From: a virus
IMG/VR virus record: IMGVR_UViG_3300030419_008063
Span: 1-59,854 of that record
Strand: one strand, 5' to 3'
Length of the DNA stretch: 59,854 nucleotides
The notes under the pieces are model-generated. The model worked only from the letters and a program-made list of their open reading frames with translations, was not told the origin of the DNA and did no database searches. Below are positions 1 to 6,565 of the stretch, in pieces. Positions within the stretch are counted from its first letter, which is position 1. The number at the start of each line of letters is the position of its first letter. A program made the position numbers and the translations under genes.

Positions 1-90
1 AATCAAGTAGATGCCCAGTGGATATTGGACATAAGAGAATGGAAGTATCCAGAGACAAACAAAAAGAATAATAATAACAAGGGGATATAA
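1..90 (+). CDS. Partial CDS, C-terminal end of unknown protein
   Basis: An open frame runs from the window edge to a TAA at 88-90 and gives 29 residues ending in an Asn/Lys-rich tail (KKNNNNKGI). Only the C-terminus is present, so function cannot be assigned. The next gene starts 3 nt after this stop, which suggests the two are translated from one message. Confidence 0.5.
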   Translation, partial: NQVDAQWILDIREWKYPETNKKNNNNKGI

Positions 91-92
91 GA

Positions 93-188
93 ATGATAGA
101 CTTTCTTATTCAGTATGGGGAAGCTATAGGAGCCTTACCTCTTTTAGTATCAGGTATAGCAATGGTAATATACACAGAACTTTTATAA
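93..188 (+). CDS. Small predicted single-pass membrane protein (31 aa)
   Basis: ATG at 93 follows a purine-rich AAGGGG stretch about 10 nt upstream. The 31-residue product starts MIDFLIQYGEAIGALP and is hydrophobic almost throughout (LLVSGIAMVIY), consistent with one transmembrane helix and short tails. Size and layout resemble the small membrane protein at 6673. I do not recognise the family. Roles such as envelope or lysis accessory protein are possible but unsupported. Confidence 0.5.
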   Translation: MIDFLIQYGEAIGALPLLVSGIAMVIYTELL

Positions 189-191
189 ATA
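184..191 (+). promoter_or_regulatory. Candidate T4-type late promoter (TATAAATA)
   Basis: The octamer TATAAATA matches the T4 late-promoter consensus used by gp55, and a gp55-like sigma factor is encoded at 43250. It lies 44 nt before the ORF at 235 and overlaps the end of the preceding small gene. In DNA this AT-rich several chance copies per strand are expected, so support is position only. Confidence 0.3.
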
Positions 192-234
192 TAGCTGCAC
201 ATTATAGCAGTACTGTAAAGTTGTTCAGTGGGTT

Positions 235-375
235 ATGGGGGTAAAGCAATTAGAAAGTTATAAAGCTTTGAAAAGATTGGGAGATCTTAGAAAGCGATCT
301 AAAAGAGATCGGAAAGTGGTTGGATCTAGTACATGCACGAAAGAATTGCAAGAACTTTATAAAACTTTTTTATAA
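235..375 (+). CDS. Small basic hypothetical protein (46 aa)
   Basis: ATG at 235 opens a frame ending in TAA at 373-375. The product is strongly basic in the middle (RKRSKRDRK, about residues 19-27) with a mixed helical C-terminus, which would suit nucleic-acid contact. The ribosome-binding site is weak. No homologous family is recognised. The gene sits just before a strong promoter and could also be non-coding leader sequence. Confidence 0.35.
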   Translation: MGVKQLESYKALKRLGDLRKRSKRDRKVVGSSTCTKELQELYKTFL

Positions 376-412
376 CTGCATGTTTTGCAAAGGCTTTTCA
401 ACTTAGAAATAT

Positions 413-441
413 TTGACTTTCCTTTCCCAATTTGTTATAAT
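413..441 (+). promoter_or_regulatory. Sigma70-type promoter upstream of the 488 gene
   Basis: TTGACT at 413-418 and TATAAT at 436-441 are separated by exactly 17 bp, close to the bacterial housekeeping consensus. Transcription would start near 448 and reach the gene at 488 after a leader of about 40 nt. The same two hexamers with the same spacing occur on the minus strand at 1324-1352. Such promoters suit early expression by host polymerase. Confidence 0.75.
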
Positions 442-487
442 AGGGGAGTAAAGACAAAGAGACACCAAAAACAAAAGGGAGTTCACA

Positions 488-781
488 ATGAAAAAAGCTT
501 ATACTATCACAATCGAATCAGGTTCCAAGGTTGGCAAGGCTGTCATCATGGCAAAGTCTTACAAAGATGCTATGAGCCAAGCCCTTAAAGCTTGCCCGGC
601 TGGCTTCAAAGTTTCCAAGGTTCAAGAGAACGCAAAAGAACAGATGGTTCGATTTGTCGGTTCTCCTAGAGGCCCTCGCTGTGCTTTGGCTGGCGTTGTG
701 GATAGAGGAAGCCTTTATAAGCGAACCAGCAAGCCGGCCTTCTGGGCTGGAAAAAAGGACAAGAAATTTAAAAGTTGCTGA
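488..781 (+). CDS. Hypothetical protein, 97 aa, basic
   Basis: ATG at 488 has a GGGAG ribosome-binding site about 7 nt upstream and lies directly behind the promoter at 413-441. The protein is basic and begins MKKAYTITIESGSKVGKAVI. It has a mixed alpha/beta look, a RGPRC stretch and a C-terminal run of Lys (KKDKKFKSC). No family is recognised. The strong promoter and leader suggest early, high expression. No signal peptide or membrane segment is seen. Confidence 0.7.
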   Translation: MKKAYTITIESGSKVGKAVIMAKSYKDAMSQALKACPAGFKVSKVQENAKEQMVRFVGSPRGPRCALAGVVDRGSLYKRTSKPAFWAGKKDKKFKSC

Positions 782-839
782 TTTCTAAAACACTGTATTC
801 ATGCGGCTTTGATTAGCCCCCCTTCTAAAGGATGATAAA

Positions 840-1064
840 ATGATTAAATACGATCCCATGGAACTCTTTGCAATGCTCTCTGATGCCACTCGCAAGGCCA
901 TCATAAACCAAGCGCCCTCTATGTGGGATGACCCCGCGCGGAACGACATCCCAGTGCCAGAGGGTTTTGATGAAGCTTGGAATGAAGCCTTAGAGCGCGA
1001 GGCCCGAAGGGCCGAGCATGAGGGGCTTTCAGTTTGCGGCGATGACGAATGGGGGAAGCGTTAG
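840..1064 (+). CDS. Hypothetical acidic protein, 74 aa
   Basis: ATG at 840 is preceded by AAAGGAT at a normal distance. The product is acidic, with many Asp, Glu and Trp residues (MWDDPARND, EAWNEALEREARR), probably helical in its second half. No family is recognised. It follows the 488 gene on the same strand and probably shares its transcript. It is the last plus-strand gene before a roughly 310-nt convergent gap. Confidence 0.6.
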   Translation: MIKYDPMELFAMLSDATRKAIINQAPSMWDDPARNDIPVPEGFDEAWNEALEREARRAEHEGLSVCGDDEWGKR

Positions 1065-1073
1065 TAAAATTTA

Positions 1074-1096
1074 AAAAGCTTTGCAATTTTGCAAAG
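1074..1096 (-). terminator. Rho-independent terminator (minus strand)
   Basis: The inverted repeat CTTTGCAA/TTGCAAAG at 1079-1096 is perfect over 8 bp with a two-base centre. Read on the minus strand it is followed directly by CTTTTTAAATTTT. It would end the candidate small RNA starting near 1317. On the plus strand no U-tract follows. Confidence 0.5.
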
Positions 1097-1317
1097 TGGG
1101 AGAACACCCCCTCCCCCCCTCTCCTCTCCGGAATGTAAATCCCTAATGATTCCGGGCACTTAGGGCGGCCTAATACACGCACGACACACACAGCAAATTT
1201 TGGGAAAATTGAAAAGGGTAAAAAAAGACCCCCCCTTAAAAAAATACGTAGAAAAAAATGCAAGACTTTGTGCTCCTTTCAAAGAACGAAAACTTCTTCT
1301 CAAAACTATTTATGTTA
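1074..1317 (-). ncRNA. Candidate minus-strand small RNA, about 245 nt
   Basis: This gene-free stretch has all the parts of a small RNA gene on the minus strand. The promoter at 1324-1352 would start transcription near 1317. The transcript contains a 7-bp hairpin (arms CCGGAAT 1128-1134 and ATTCCGG 1149-1155), a G-rich block from the C-runs at 1107-1129, and ends at a hairpin followed by CTTTTT (1074-1096). A 114-codon minus-strand frame crosses it but runs far past the terminator into the opposite gene, so I favour an untranslated RNA. No known RNA family is recognised. Confidence 0.45.
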
Positions 1318-1323
1318 TAAAAC

Positions 1324-1352
1324 ATTATAACAAAAACGTCGAGTTAAGTCAA
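1324..1352 (-). promoter_or_regulatory. Sigma70-type promoter, minus strand, for candidate small RNA
   Basis: On the minus strand TTGACT (1347-1352) and TATAAT (1324-1329) are 17 bp apart, with the same hexamers and spacing as the promoter at 413-441. It points away from the fibre genes into the gene-free interval 1065-1317, where no credible reading frame starts. Confidence 0.65.
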
Positions 1353-1376
1353 GAAAAAAATAATATATTTTTAAAA

Positions 1377-1610
1377 TTATTCAGGCGAAACGGGTGTCCA
1401 CTCAGGCTTTTGAATTTCCGCCGATAGTTCGGCTCCGGTATAAACAGTAAGACCCAAGGCAGCAACCCATGAAGGGTTGTTCCCAATCCATTTCAATATA
1501 GACTTCGAGCCGTCAACAGATTTGCGAACTGTGTCGCGGGAAGTTTGAACGCAATCTTCGATCATTTGATCGGTGATAGCATTTGTGTCAATAATTGTGT
1601 AAGTTCTCAT
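1377..1610 (-). CDS. Hypothetical protein, 77 aa, tail-fibre cluster
   Basis: The start on the minus strand (1610) is preceded by AAAGGAT. The 77-residue protein begins MRTYTIIDTNAITDQMIEDC and contains TVRKSVDGSKSILKW, a pattern I associate with small proteins next to tail-fibre genes in marine phages, without a known function. It is the last gene of the minus-strand fibre group (about 55 nt after the LamG gene) and is convergent with the genes before 1065. It may be a fibre assembly or accessory protein. Confidence 0.65.
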   Translation of the reverse strand: MRTYTIIDTNAITDQMIEDCVQTSRDTVRKSVDGSKSILKWIGNNPSWVAALGLTVYTGAELSAEIQKPEWTPVSPE

Positions 1611-1665
1611 TTCAAATTATCCTTTAGCTATATAACACTAGACGGTACCTTCTTCTGCTAATTTT

Positions 1666-2946
1666 CTAGAAGATGTTTTGAAGGCTTCCATCTTCACGGA
1701 TTCTAAAAAGGGCGGGCTCGGTGAATATTAGCGCGTTCGCATCTCCTGCACCGGGTGTAGAGCCCGTTTGGAGAAGCGCTATAGCGGCACCTCCTATGTC
1801 TAACCAATAATACCCTGCCCGTAATTCTGTTGCGTTCGGTGCAGCGGCGAGCGCGCTGGCATTAAAACTGTGCTCTGTTTGTAAGCTGGTTGGGCCGCTG
1901 CCGCCAGCTTCTGATTTAAAGACTCGAAGTGTGGTTTCGGCAAAAGTAACTGGCTGATCAAAAACAACCGGATGCAATGGCTTTTCGTTGTAAGTATTTT
2001 TTTGATAATTTGCGCCAGTTAGTGCAAAGTTGCAATCCATGTGATAGCCGCCATTGAAAAGCTTATCAACTTGGCCGGCATTTAAAGCAAAGTTCCATAC
2101 TGCAAGGTTTGATAAACCACCAGACAAAAGCTGGCGGCTTCCTAAATAATGAACGTCAAGGGCTGCGCCACCAATTCCTAAACATCCAGATCCAGTTTCG
2201 TTTGTTACGGTGCCCGATGGAGCTGTTGCGTTTGACGTAGCAGCAACGGCATTGTTTGTAACTCCCCCAACGGAACTGCTTCCAACGTCATAATACTCTA
2301 CTCTTTCTTGTTTGCCATCTTTATAAAATTTTATACTGCTGTGTGTTCCAGAGCATGCAGTTGTTGCATCTCCATTTGCGGAGCCAGAATATACAACCAC
2401 CCAGTGGTATGGATCAGATGATCCTATTTGAGTACTGGCAGTAACTTGCATTAAATTTCCCGCAGAGTCGCCAACCATAATTGCCGGCTTTCCAGAGCTA
2501 AGCTTCACTCCCCAGCCTCCGAGACGGGCTCCTGTAACGCCATCCCAAAAGCTAATAATATCATTATTGGAAATAATTTGATTATGGCACCAAAAGGAAA
2601 CAGACCATGAATCTGTTTTTGAAAATCTTAGACTATCATCAGCAACACAGCGAATTCTTTCATCCACCCAATCAAAGTGCATCATATATCGATCAGATCC
2701 TGATGCCGGCAACCTAGACGGTATTAGCTTTAGGCCACCACCGTCAAAGGCTCCCCATGTGCCCAAGGACCAATTATCATTTTCCATATTAATACACGTT
2801 CCGGACATGTCATGTGTAAAGTTGCCGGATAGCGAAGCATTTGCAATGGTTTTTGTTCCACCTACAAATCTGGCGTAATCCGAGCCGTCAAAGCGCCAAT
2901 ATGCAACGGGATAAACGTAGGAAGTGTTTTGGTTGAATACAAACAT
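1666..2946 (-). CDS. LamG/concanavalin-like tail adhesin, probable receptor-binding protein
   Basis: 426 residues with a jelly-roll look: short beta-prone repeats rich in Gly, Ser, Asn and Thr, and a LamG-type core at about residues 85-300 (DSWSVSFWCHN, GWGVKLSSGKPAIMVGD, IKFYKDGKQ, GGLSNLAVWNFALN). The last pattern is typical of concanavalin A-like lectin/glucanase folds that bind glycans. It follows a small fibre protein on the same strand and ends with a separate beta-rich tail (LFRIREDGSLQNIF). Likely role: distal tail or fibre protein contacting host surface sugar. Family is inferred from motifs; the exact receptor is unknown. Confidence 0.75.
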   Translation of the reverse strand: MFVFNQNTSYVYPVAYWRFDGSDYARFVGGTKTIANASLSGNFTHDMSGTCINMENDNWSLGTWGAFDGGGLKLIPSRLPASGSDRYMMHFDWVDERIRCVADDSLRFSKTDSWSVSFWCHNQIISNNDIISFWDGVTGARLGGWGVKLSSGKPAIMVGDSAGNLMQVTASTQIGSSDPYHWVVVYSGSANGDATTACSGTHSSIKFYKDGKQERVEYYDVGSSSVGGVTNNAVAATSNATAPSGTVTNETGSGCLGIGGAALDVHYLGSRQLLSGGLSNLAVWNFALNAGQVDKLFNGGYHMDCNFALTGANYQKNTYNEKPLHPVVFDQPVTFAETTLRVFKSEAGGSGPTSLQTEHSFNASALAAAPNATELRAGYYWLDIGGAAIALLQTGSTPGAGDANALIFTEPALFRIREDGSLQNIF

Positions 2947-2963
2947 TTCTGATTTCCTTATTT

Positions 2964-3338
2964 TTAGCTATATGATTTGGATAGGTTGGCAAGAAAATTT
3001 GTCCCGTCGTAAACAGCAGATAGAAGATCAACTGCATTTGCCGTTGTAGAAAGAACTGGTTCTCCTCCGCCCGGAAATTTAAACTTGTTTCCATACGCCA
3101 AGGTTCTACCTCCGGTCCCATCTTGTACGATAATCCAAAGATAAGTTGCACCAGTTTGCATGTTTGTTGGATTTGACAATGTTCGGTTTCCCCCCAAGGT
3201 AACCTTGTGGCTATTACCGTCATCGCAATTTGTTGCAATGTTTATTCCATCTGTCAGTGTGTTTATTGATGAATACGCTTGTCCTGTGACTTCTAAGTTG
3301 TCTGCGATTTGGCCGCGGCCGGGTTTATATCCACCCAT
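2964..3338 (-). CDS. Small tail-fibre/virion structural protein, 124 aa
   Basis: Begins MGGYKPGRGQIADNLEVTG and carries the pattern NRTLSNPTNMQTGATYLW, then GGRTLAYGNKFKFPGG and AVDLLSAVYDGTNFLANL. This beta-strand module recurs in fibre and fibre-adaptor proteins of marine phages, often at a C-terminus. Here it stands alone, 17 nt before the LamG adhesin, so it may be an adaptor or trimerising base for it. Its own promoter is at 3386-3413. A SD-like AAGGAG lies just upstream of the start. Confidence 0.7.
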   Translation of the reverse strand: MGGYKPGRGQIADNLEVTGQAYSSINTLTDGINIATNCDDGNSHKVTLGGNRTLSNPTNMQTGATYLWIIVQDGTGGRTLAYGNKFKFPGGGEPVLSTTANAVDLLSAVYDGTNFLANLSKSYS

Positions 3339-3385
3339 TTGAATTTCTCCTTATAACTGTTTGGCAGGTTTCTCCTATAATTAGT

Positions 3386-3413
3386 ATTATAATTCAAATT
3401 TGGAAAGTTTCAA
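3386..3413 (-). promoter_or_regulatory. Promoter for the minus-strand fibre genes
   Basis: On the minus strand TTGAAA (3408-3413) and TATAAT (3386-3391) are 16 bp apart. Transcription would start near 3379 and run into the 124-aa fibre gene and then the LamG gene. Confidence 0.5.
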
Positions 3414-3445
3414 AAAGTCCTTATTTTTTGGCTTTCTAAGCTTTT

Positions 3446-3622
3446 CTAAGGGTCTTTTTCTTTTGTGGGATGTCCTTCTATGTTTTCGAAAGCTTTCTGC
3501 TCTTCAGGACCTTTGTACGGCTTGCTGTAAGGGTCCTTGCTTTGTTCGTCCCATGCTAATAAACCCAACGTAAAAAAACATACCACGACTGTTAGGAAAT
3601 AAGCAATATCTAATAAATTCAT
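3446..3622 (-). CDS. Small membrane protein, 58 aa
   Basis: On the minus strand an ATG at 3622, preceded by AAAGGAT at a proper distance, opens a 58-codon frame ending in TAG at 3446. The protein starts MNLLDIAYFLTVVVCFFTLG, giving one clear transmembrane helix (about residues 5-23). A polar Lys/Glu/Pro-rich tail follows (SKDPYSKPYKGPEEQ). Start, ribosome-binding site, promoter and composition agree, so it is probably real despite its size. It sits first in the minus-strand fibre group. Function unknown. Confidence 0.6.
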   Translation of the reverse strand: MNLLDIAYFLTVVVCFFTLGLLAWDEQSKDPYSKPYKGPEEQKAFENIEGHPTKEKDP

Positions 3623-3650
3623 TTGTAATCCTTTCGACTATTTATATTAT
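3623..3650 (+). promoter_or_regulatory. Candidate plus-strand promoter of the 3675 gene
   Basis: TTGTAA (3623-3628) and TATTAT (3645-3650) are 16 bp apart, and transcription would start near 3657 before the gene at 3675. It overlaps the opposing promoter at 3646-3675, giving a compact divergent pair. The -35 is weak. Confidence 0.35.
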
Positions 3651-3675
3651 AACACACTATTGCGGAGATTGTCAA
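3646..3675 (-). promoter_or_regulatory. Minus-strand promoter for the 58-aa membrane protein
   Basis: On the minus strand TTGACA (3670-3675, perfect) and TATAAT (3646-3651, perfect) are 18 bp apart. The -35 overlaps the first base of the divergent plus-strand start codon. A TATAAATA octamer (3639-3646, minus strand), the T4 late-promoter sequence, overlaps the -10. Confidence 0.55.
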
Positions 3676-3977
3676 TGAAACTTACAAAAAAAATTTTAGA
3701 AAAAATTATTTTCGAAGCAATTCAAGAAATTAGGGAACGCGAAATGCTTGCGCCTAATCTAAACACTGCTAGTTTATATGCCGCCCTTGTTACTGACGAT
3801 ATTGGGCCGCAATTTGAAAAAGAACAGCTTGCTGCCGGCTTAGAAGAAGTTGTGGTATGGCTTAAGGAAAAAGAAGAGCTAACCAAAATTGCTCAAGAGA
3901 TTGTAGATATTGCTGAAGAAATGTATCCCGATAAATGGGACGAAGTTATAACTGGGCTTTATAAACTTGTAAAATGA
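3675..3977 (+). CDS. Helical phage protein with MKLTK-type N-terminus, 100 aa
   Basis: I prefer the ATG at 3675 over a TTG 15 nt upstream because GGAG at 3664-3667 then stands at normal spacing. The start, MKLTKKILEKIIFEAIQEI, is an amphipathic helix closely like the start of the protein at 9310 (MKLSKDRLKEIIIEE). I associate such leaders with many T4-like marine phage proteins. The IIFE|A segment fits the loose (I/L)-x-E pattern cut by T4-type prohead proteases. The rest is helical and acidic (EEVVVWLKEKEEL, IVDIAEEMYPDKWDEV). Its role is unknown; a head-packaged or scaffold-associated protein is possible. Confidence 0.6.
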   Translation: MKLTKKILEKIIFEAIQEIREREMLAPNLNTASLYAALVTDDIGPQFEKEQLAAGLEEVVVWLKEKEELTKIAQEIVDIAEEMYPDKWDEVITGLYKLVK

Positions 3978-3989
3978 TAGGAAGAATAA

Positions 3990-4529
3990 ATGAGAATCGA
4001 CCATATTGCCTACCGCGTAAAAGACCGACACAAAACTGTAAAATTTTTTATTGATACTTTGGGTTATAAAATTCCTGATGATTTGCCTGATGGCTTTGAA
4101 ATAGAATTCGAAGATGGTTCAAAGGCAAAGTGTTATGCTTTGGTCCCTCCGGAAAAAATCAAGGCGGAGGCTAGATACCTAACCGCTCCTTGGGTTTGCG
4201 GAGAATATCACCTGCCTCCTGAACTTTTTATTTCGGACGGAACAGAAGGTTCAATTGTTGGAGAGTGGGTTAAGGGTCGAAACAATGTTGGCGGAATTCA
4301 TCATATCGCCTATCAAGTTGATTCTGTTGAAAAAGTAATGGAAGAGTGGAAAGAAAAAGGCTATGCTGAATTTACAACTGATAAACCTCTTACATGTCCC
4401 GGCTTGGTTCAAGCTTTTACAAAACCTTCTGAACTAACCGGTATTATTTATGAGTTTATTGAACGGGAAGGTCATGGCTTTTGCGAAACCAATGTTAAAG
4501 ATCTGATGAAAAGTACGGAGGGATTATGA
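3990..4529 (+). CDS. VOC/glyoxalase-superfamily protein, 179 aa
   Basis: Two beta-alpha-beta-beta-beta half-modules of the vicinal oxygen chelate fold are visible. Module one starts at residue 2 (RIDHIAYRVKDRHKT) and module two at about residue 102 (GIHHIAYQVDSVEKV). Conserved metal-ligand candidates are His in each DHIAY/HHIAY motif and Glu in IIYEFIEREG near the end. VOC proteins include glyoxalase I, dioxygenases and methylmalonyl-CoA epimerase; which reaction applies here cannot be told. SD AGGAAG precedes the ATG. It abuts the 4530 gene directly and probably forms a small operon with 3675. Confidence 0.7.
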   Translation: MRIDHIAYRVKDRHKTVKFFIDTLGYKIPDDLPDGFEIEFEDGSKAKCYALVPPEKIKAEARYLTAPWVCGEYHLPPELFISDGTEGSIVGEWVKGRNNVGGIHHIAYQVDSVEKVMEEWKEKGYAEFTTDKPLTCPGLVQAFTKPSELTGIIYEFIEREGHGFCETNVKDLMKSTEGL

Positions 4530-4802
4530 ATGAAAAAAACTATTTTTTTTATTTTTTTGTTAAAAATTTTCGGCGTCGGGGTTTTGATGGCCGCGCCGAA
4601 GGTTGTAGTCAAAAAAGGAAAGGATCGTATTGTTTATAAAAAAAATACGGAAATAAATTTCAATGATCGAATTGTTGATGGCGAATTGGTTCGTCCTTCT
4701 GGAGCTTATCATCAAAGTCGAGCCCGCGCCAAATTCAACAGCCTCATTATGTATAAGAAAGATTTTTTGAAAGAAATGTTGAAAAAGGCAAAAACTTTAT
4801 AA
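4530..4802 (+). CDS. Exported small protein with signal peptide, 90 aa
   Basis: The ATG abuts the previous stop. Residues 1-21 are a typical Sec signal peptide (KK, then IFFIFLLKIFGVGVLM, cleavage probably after MA before AP). The mature part is basic with the pattern INFNDRIVDGELVRPSGAY then R.KFNSLI...FLKEML. From memory this resembles short envelope proteins of Deltaproteobacteria-like bacteria (such as Myxococcota), with a D-x-x-x-x-GEL-x-P-G-Y core. That is a recollection, not a search result. If right, it points to the host and to a host-derived periplasmic gene. It is convergent with the S74 fibre gene, 7 nt away. Confidence 0.65.
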   Translation: MKKTIFFIFLLKIFGVGVLMAAPKVVVKKGKDRIVYKKNTEINFNDRIVDGELVRPSGAYHQSRARAKFNSLIMYKKDFLKEMLKKAKTL

Positions 4803-4809
4803 TTCAATC

Positions 4810-6378
4810 TTATTTTATTTTCTTTTTTAGTTCTTCTACTTCTGCCGATAGTTCTTGTACAGCTTTGACCAATATTGGGATAAGCTCCGCTTTTGCAATA
4901 CTCTTGATTTTGAAACCAAACTTTTCATGCACATGCGGATCTTCAGCAACCATTTCCGGATATACTTGTTCGCAATTTTGAGCACTAAAGCCTATTTTAT
5001 TTAATTTTGTATTATATCGATATAGCGGATTCCATCTGTACTCGATTAGCTCCAAACCGTTGATCGTCTCCAATCCTTTAATTTGAGTTGGATTGATGTC
5101 AGTTTTGATTCTAATGTCCGATCCATTAAAAAGTTCAGGGTTCGCAACTGTTGAGCCGCAGCGAATTCCCCCGCCATCGTCCCCATCACCATCTTGGAAC
5201 TGTAAATAAACACATTTTCCCTGACCTGATGGATTGCCCTCTCCTGCCCTAACTAAGATCCCGGTGTCTTTTTCAGAACCGCCGGCTCCTGAACCGCCGG
5301 GGGCCAACGTTCCGGAATGCCATACGAACAAAGCATTTCCGCCATTATGACCACCCGTATGACCTTTTCCAACGGCAAGAACCATCGCCTCCCCCGAAGA
5401 AGAAACATAAAACAGAGGGCTTCCGGCAGTTTCGGTACAGGTAGCATTTATAAGAAATGAATTATTTCCGCCCGGAATAGGTTTTATAGCACCGCTGACA
5501 AAAAGAGAATTCAAATCGCCACTTGATTTTCCAGCATCGGTAGGGCCGATGATTAACTGCCCTATTTTATCTGCGGCTTCATTGGCATTTACGTAAAGTC
5601 TTCCATGGAGTGCGCCATTTGCAAAAGTGTTTGTTCCGATGGCAACAGAGCCAGAATAATTAATAGTGAAGAGAGGGCTACCATGTGTTTTTCCGCCAAG
5701 GGGCGCGCCGCTACCGGCCCTACGGATTCCGTGTTCTGTTTCATTGTTCTGAATAATGAAAGAATTGTTTACGTGTGGGAAAGACAATCCGAATGAATTT
5801 TTATAAACATCATCCCAATTTGGGCCGAAAGTTCCAACTTCCCACAAGGCCGAACCAGTTCCAGCAAATGCTATCGTATTGGTGGCAAAAGCAGATTCTT
5901 CAGCCTTAATTTTTAAGGGCGAATGATTGACTACCGCTGTGGTCGGAGCAAAAATTTCTAAAGTATGTGCCGAAGAGCCAGATATAAATGCAGAGCCTGT
6001 TATAATATGGTTGACTGATGAAGCTTTTCCGGCGTTTAGATTTCCGCGAATAGTAGCCGAACCTGTAATGCCCAAATCTTTAGCTTCGATCCTTTCAGCA
6101 ATTTGAAGCTTGCCAGAGCCACTTATATCTCCGGCAACCGTCAACACGCTTCCGTCGAAAGTTAAATTTTCTTCCCCATTGAGAGCTTCTGTTGAAGAAA
6201 AAGTTGCAACTCTATTATTAGCTCCATTCTCTACTGAAGATACCGGCGGGGTTACTACAACTGTGTTGCCATTTGAATCTAGACCTAGAAAACTTCCTTT
6301 TCCGGCAACAGAACCGGAAACTACTTCGGAAGAGACAAGATCGATTAAATGTTGTACGCTTTTTATATGTAAAGACAT
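4810..6378 (-). CDS. Tail fibre/spike protein with C-terminal peptidase S74 chaperone
   Basis: 522 residues. The N-terminus (MSLHIKSVQHLIDLVSSE) may be the virion attachment part. Residues about 60-415 are beta-rich, with recurring SGS, ITGSA and GNN elements typical of trimeric fibre shafts. From about 420 the sequence is a peptidase_S74 intramolecular chaperone: SDIRIK gives Ser420 and Lys425 in the S-x4-K spacing of the endosialidase autoprotease dyad, followed by IGFSAQNCEQVYPEMV and a C-terminal coiled coil (LVKAVQELSAEVEELKKKI). In this family the chaperone drives trimerisation and cuts itself off before Ser. Transcribed on the minus strand with the other fibre genes. Confidence 0.85.
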   Translation of the reverse strand: MSLHIKSVQHLIDLVSSEVVSGSVAGKGSFLGLDSNGNTVVVTPPVSSVENGANNRVATFSSTEALNGEENLTFDGSVLTVAGDISGSGKLQIAERIEAKDLGITGSATIRGNLNAGKASSVNHIITGSAFISGSSAHTLEIFAPTTAVVNHSPLKIKAEESAFATNTIAFAGTGSALWEVGTFGPNWDDVYKNSFGLSFPHVNNSFIIQNNETEHGIRRAGSGAPLGGKTHGSPLFTINYSGSVAIGTNTFANGALHGRLYVNANEAADKIGQLIIGPTDAGKSSGDLNSLFVSGAIKPIPGGNNSFLINATCTETAGSPLFYVSSSGEAMVLAVGKGHTGGHNGGNALFVWHSGTLAPGGSGAGGSEKDTGILVRAGEGNPSGQGKCVYLQFQDGDGDDGGGIRCGSTVANPELFNGSDIRIKTDINPTQIKGLETINGLELIEYRWNPLYRYNTKLNKIGFSAQNCEQVYPEMVAEDPHVHEKFGFKIKSIAKAELIPILVKAVQELSAEVEELKKKIK

Positions 6379-6402
6379 TTTATTTCTCCTATTATTATTA
6401 AA

Positions 6403-6443
6403 TAGAAAAATAAAAGAAAAAAGGCGGGCCGACGGCCCGCCTT
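6403..6443 (-). terminator. Strong rho-independent terminator (minus strand)
   Basis: A perfect 10-bp stem (AAGGCGGGCC/GGCCCGCCTT, 6421-6443, loop of three) is unusually GC-rich for this genome. On the minus strand it is followed by TTTTTCTTTTATTTTTC. On the plus strand only A-rich sequence follows. It lies upstream of the S74 fibre gene, so it insulates that gene or ends the candidate small RNA. Confidence 0.65.
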
Positions 6444-6559
6444 AAAAAGAGGATTTTATCCCTCTTCTCTTTTGTGCGACACCATTAGCTGAATAGCAGT
6501 ATCGCACCCTATGGGAGAGCAGCCTTCGGAATCAAATTCGATTCTTTTGTGTGAAGACT
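6403..6559 (-). ncRNA. Candidate minus-strand small RNA, about 155 nt
   Basis: A TATAAT on the minus strand (6566-6571) would start a transcript near 6559, and a GC-rich hairpin with a long U-rich tail ends it near 6403. Inside are an 8-bp stem with one G-U pair (GTGCGATA/TGTCGCAC, 6473-6480 with 6500-6507), a 5-bp hairpin GAATC/GATTC (6528-6543), and a second hairpin AAGAGG/CCTCTT before the terminator. No reading frame of useful length is present. It resembles a tRNA superficially, but no cloverleaf can be built. It could also act as a leader for the fibre gene starting at 6378 if the terminator is read through. Confidence 0.4.
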
Positions 6560-6565
6560 TTCTAT

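Noticed and set aside
919-1263. Minus-strand 114-codon frame
   Set aside because: It runs through a likely terminator (1074-1096) and antisense across the gene at 840-1064, starts only from a poor TTG and has a low-complexity, non-protein-like composition.
1200-1427. Plus-strand 75-codon frame
   Set aside because: It overlaps the end of the better supported minus-strand gene at 1377-1610, has no ribosome-binding site and is antisense to the candidate small RNA and its promoter.
5605-5796. Plus-strand frame inside the S74 fibre gene
   Set aside because: Shadow of the minus-strand gene: no ribosome-binding site and no recognisable protein features.
6470-6560. Possible tRNA
   Set aside because: TTCGA and GGGAGAGC look like tRNA parts, but no acceptor, anticodon and T arms can be paired at normal spacing on either strand.
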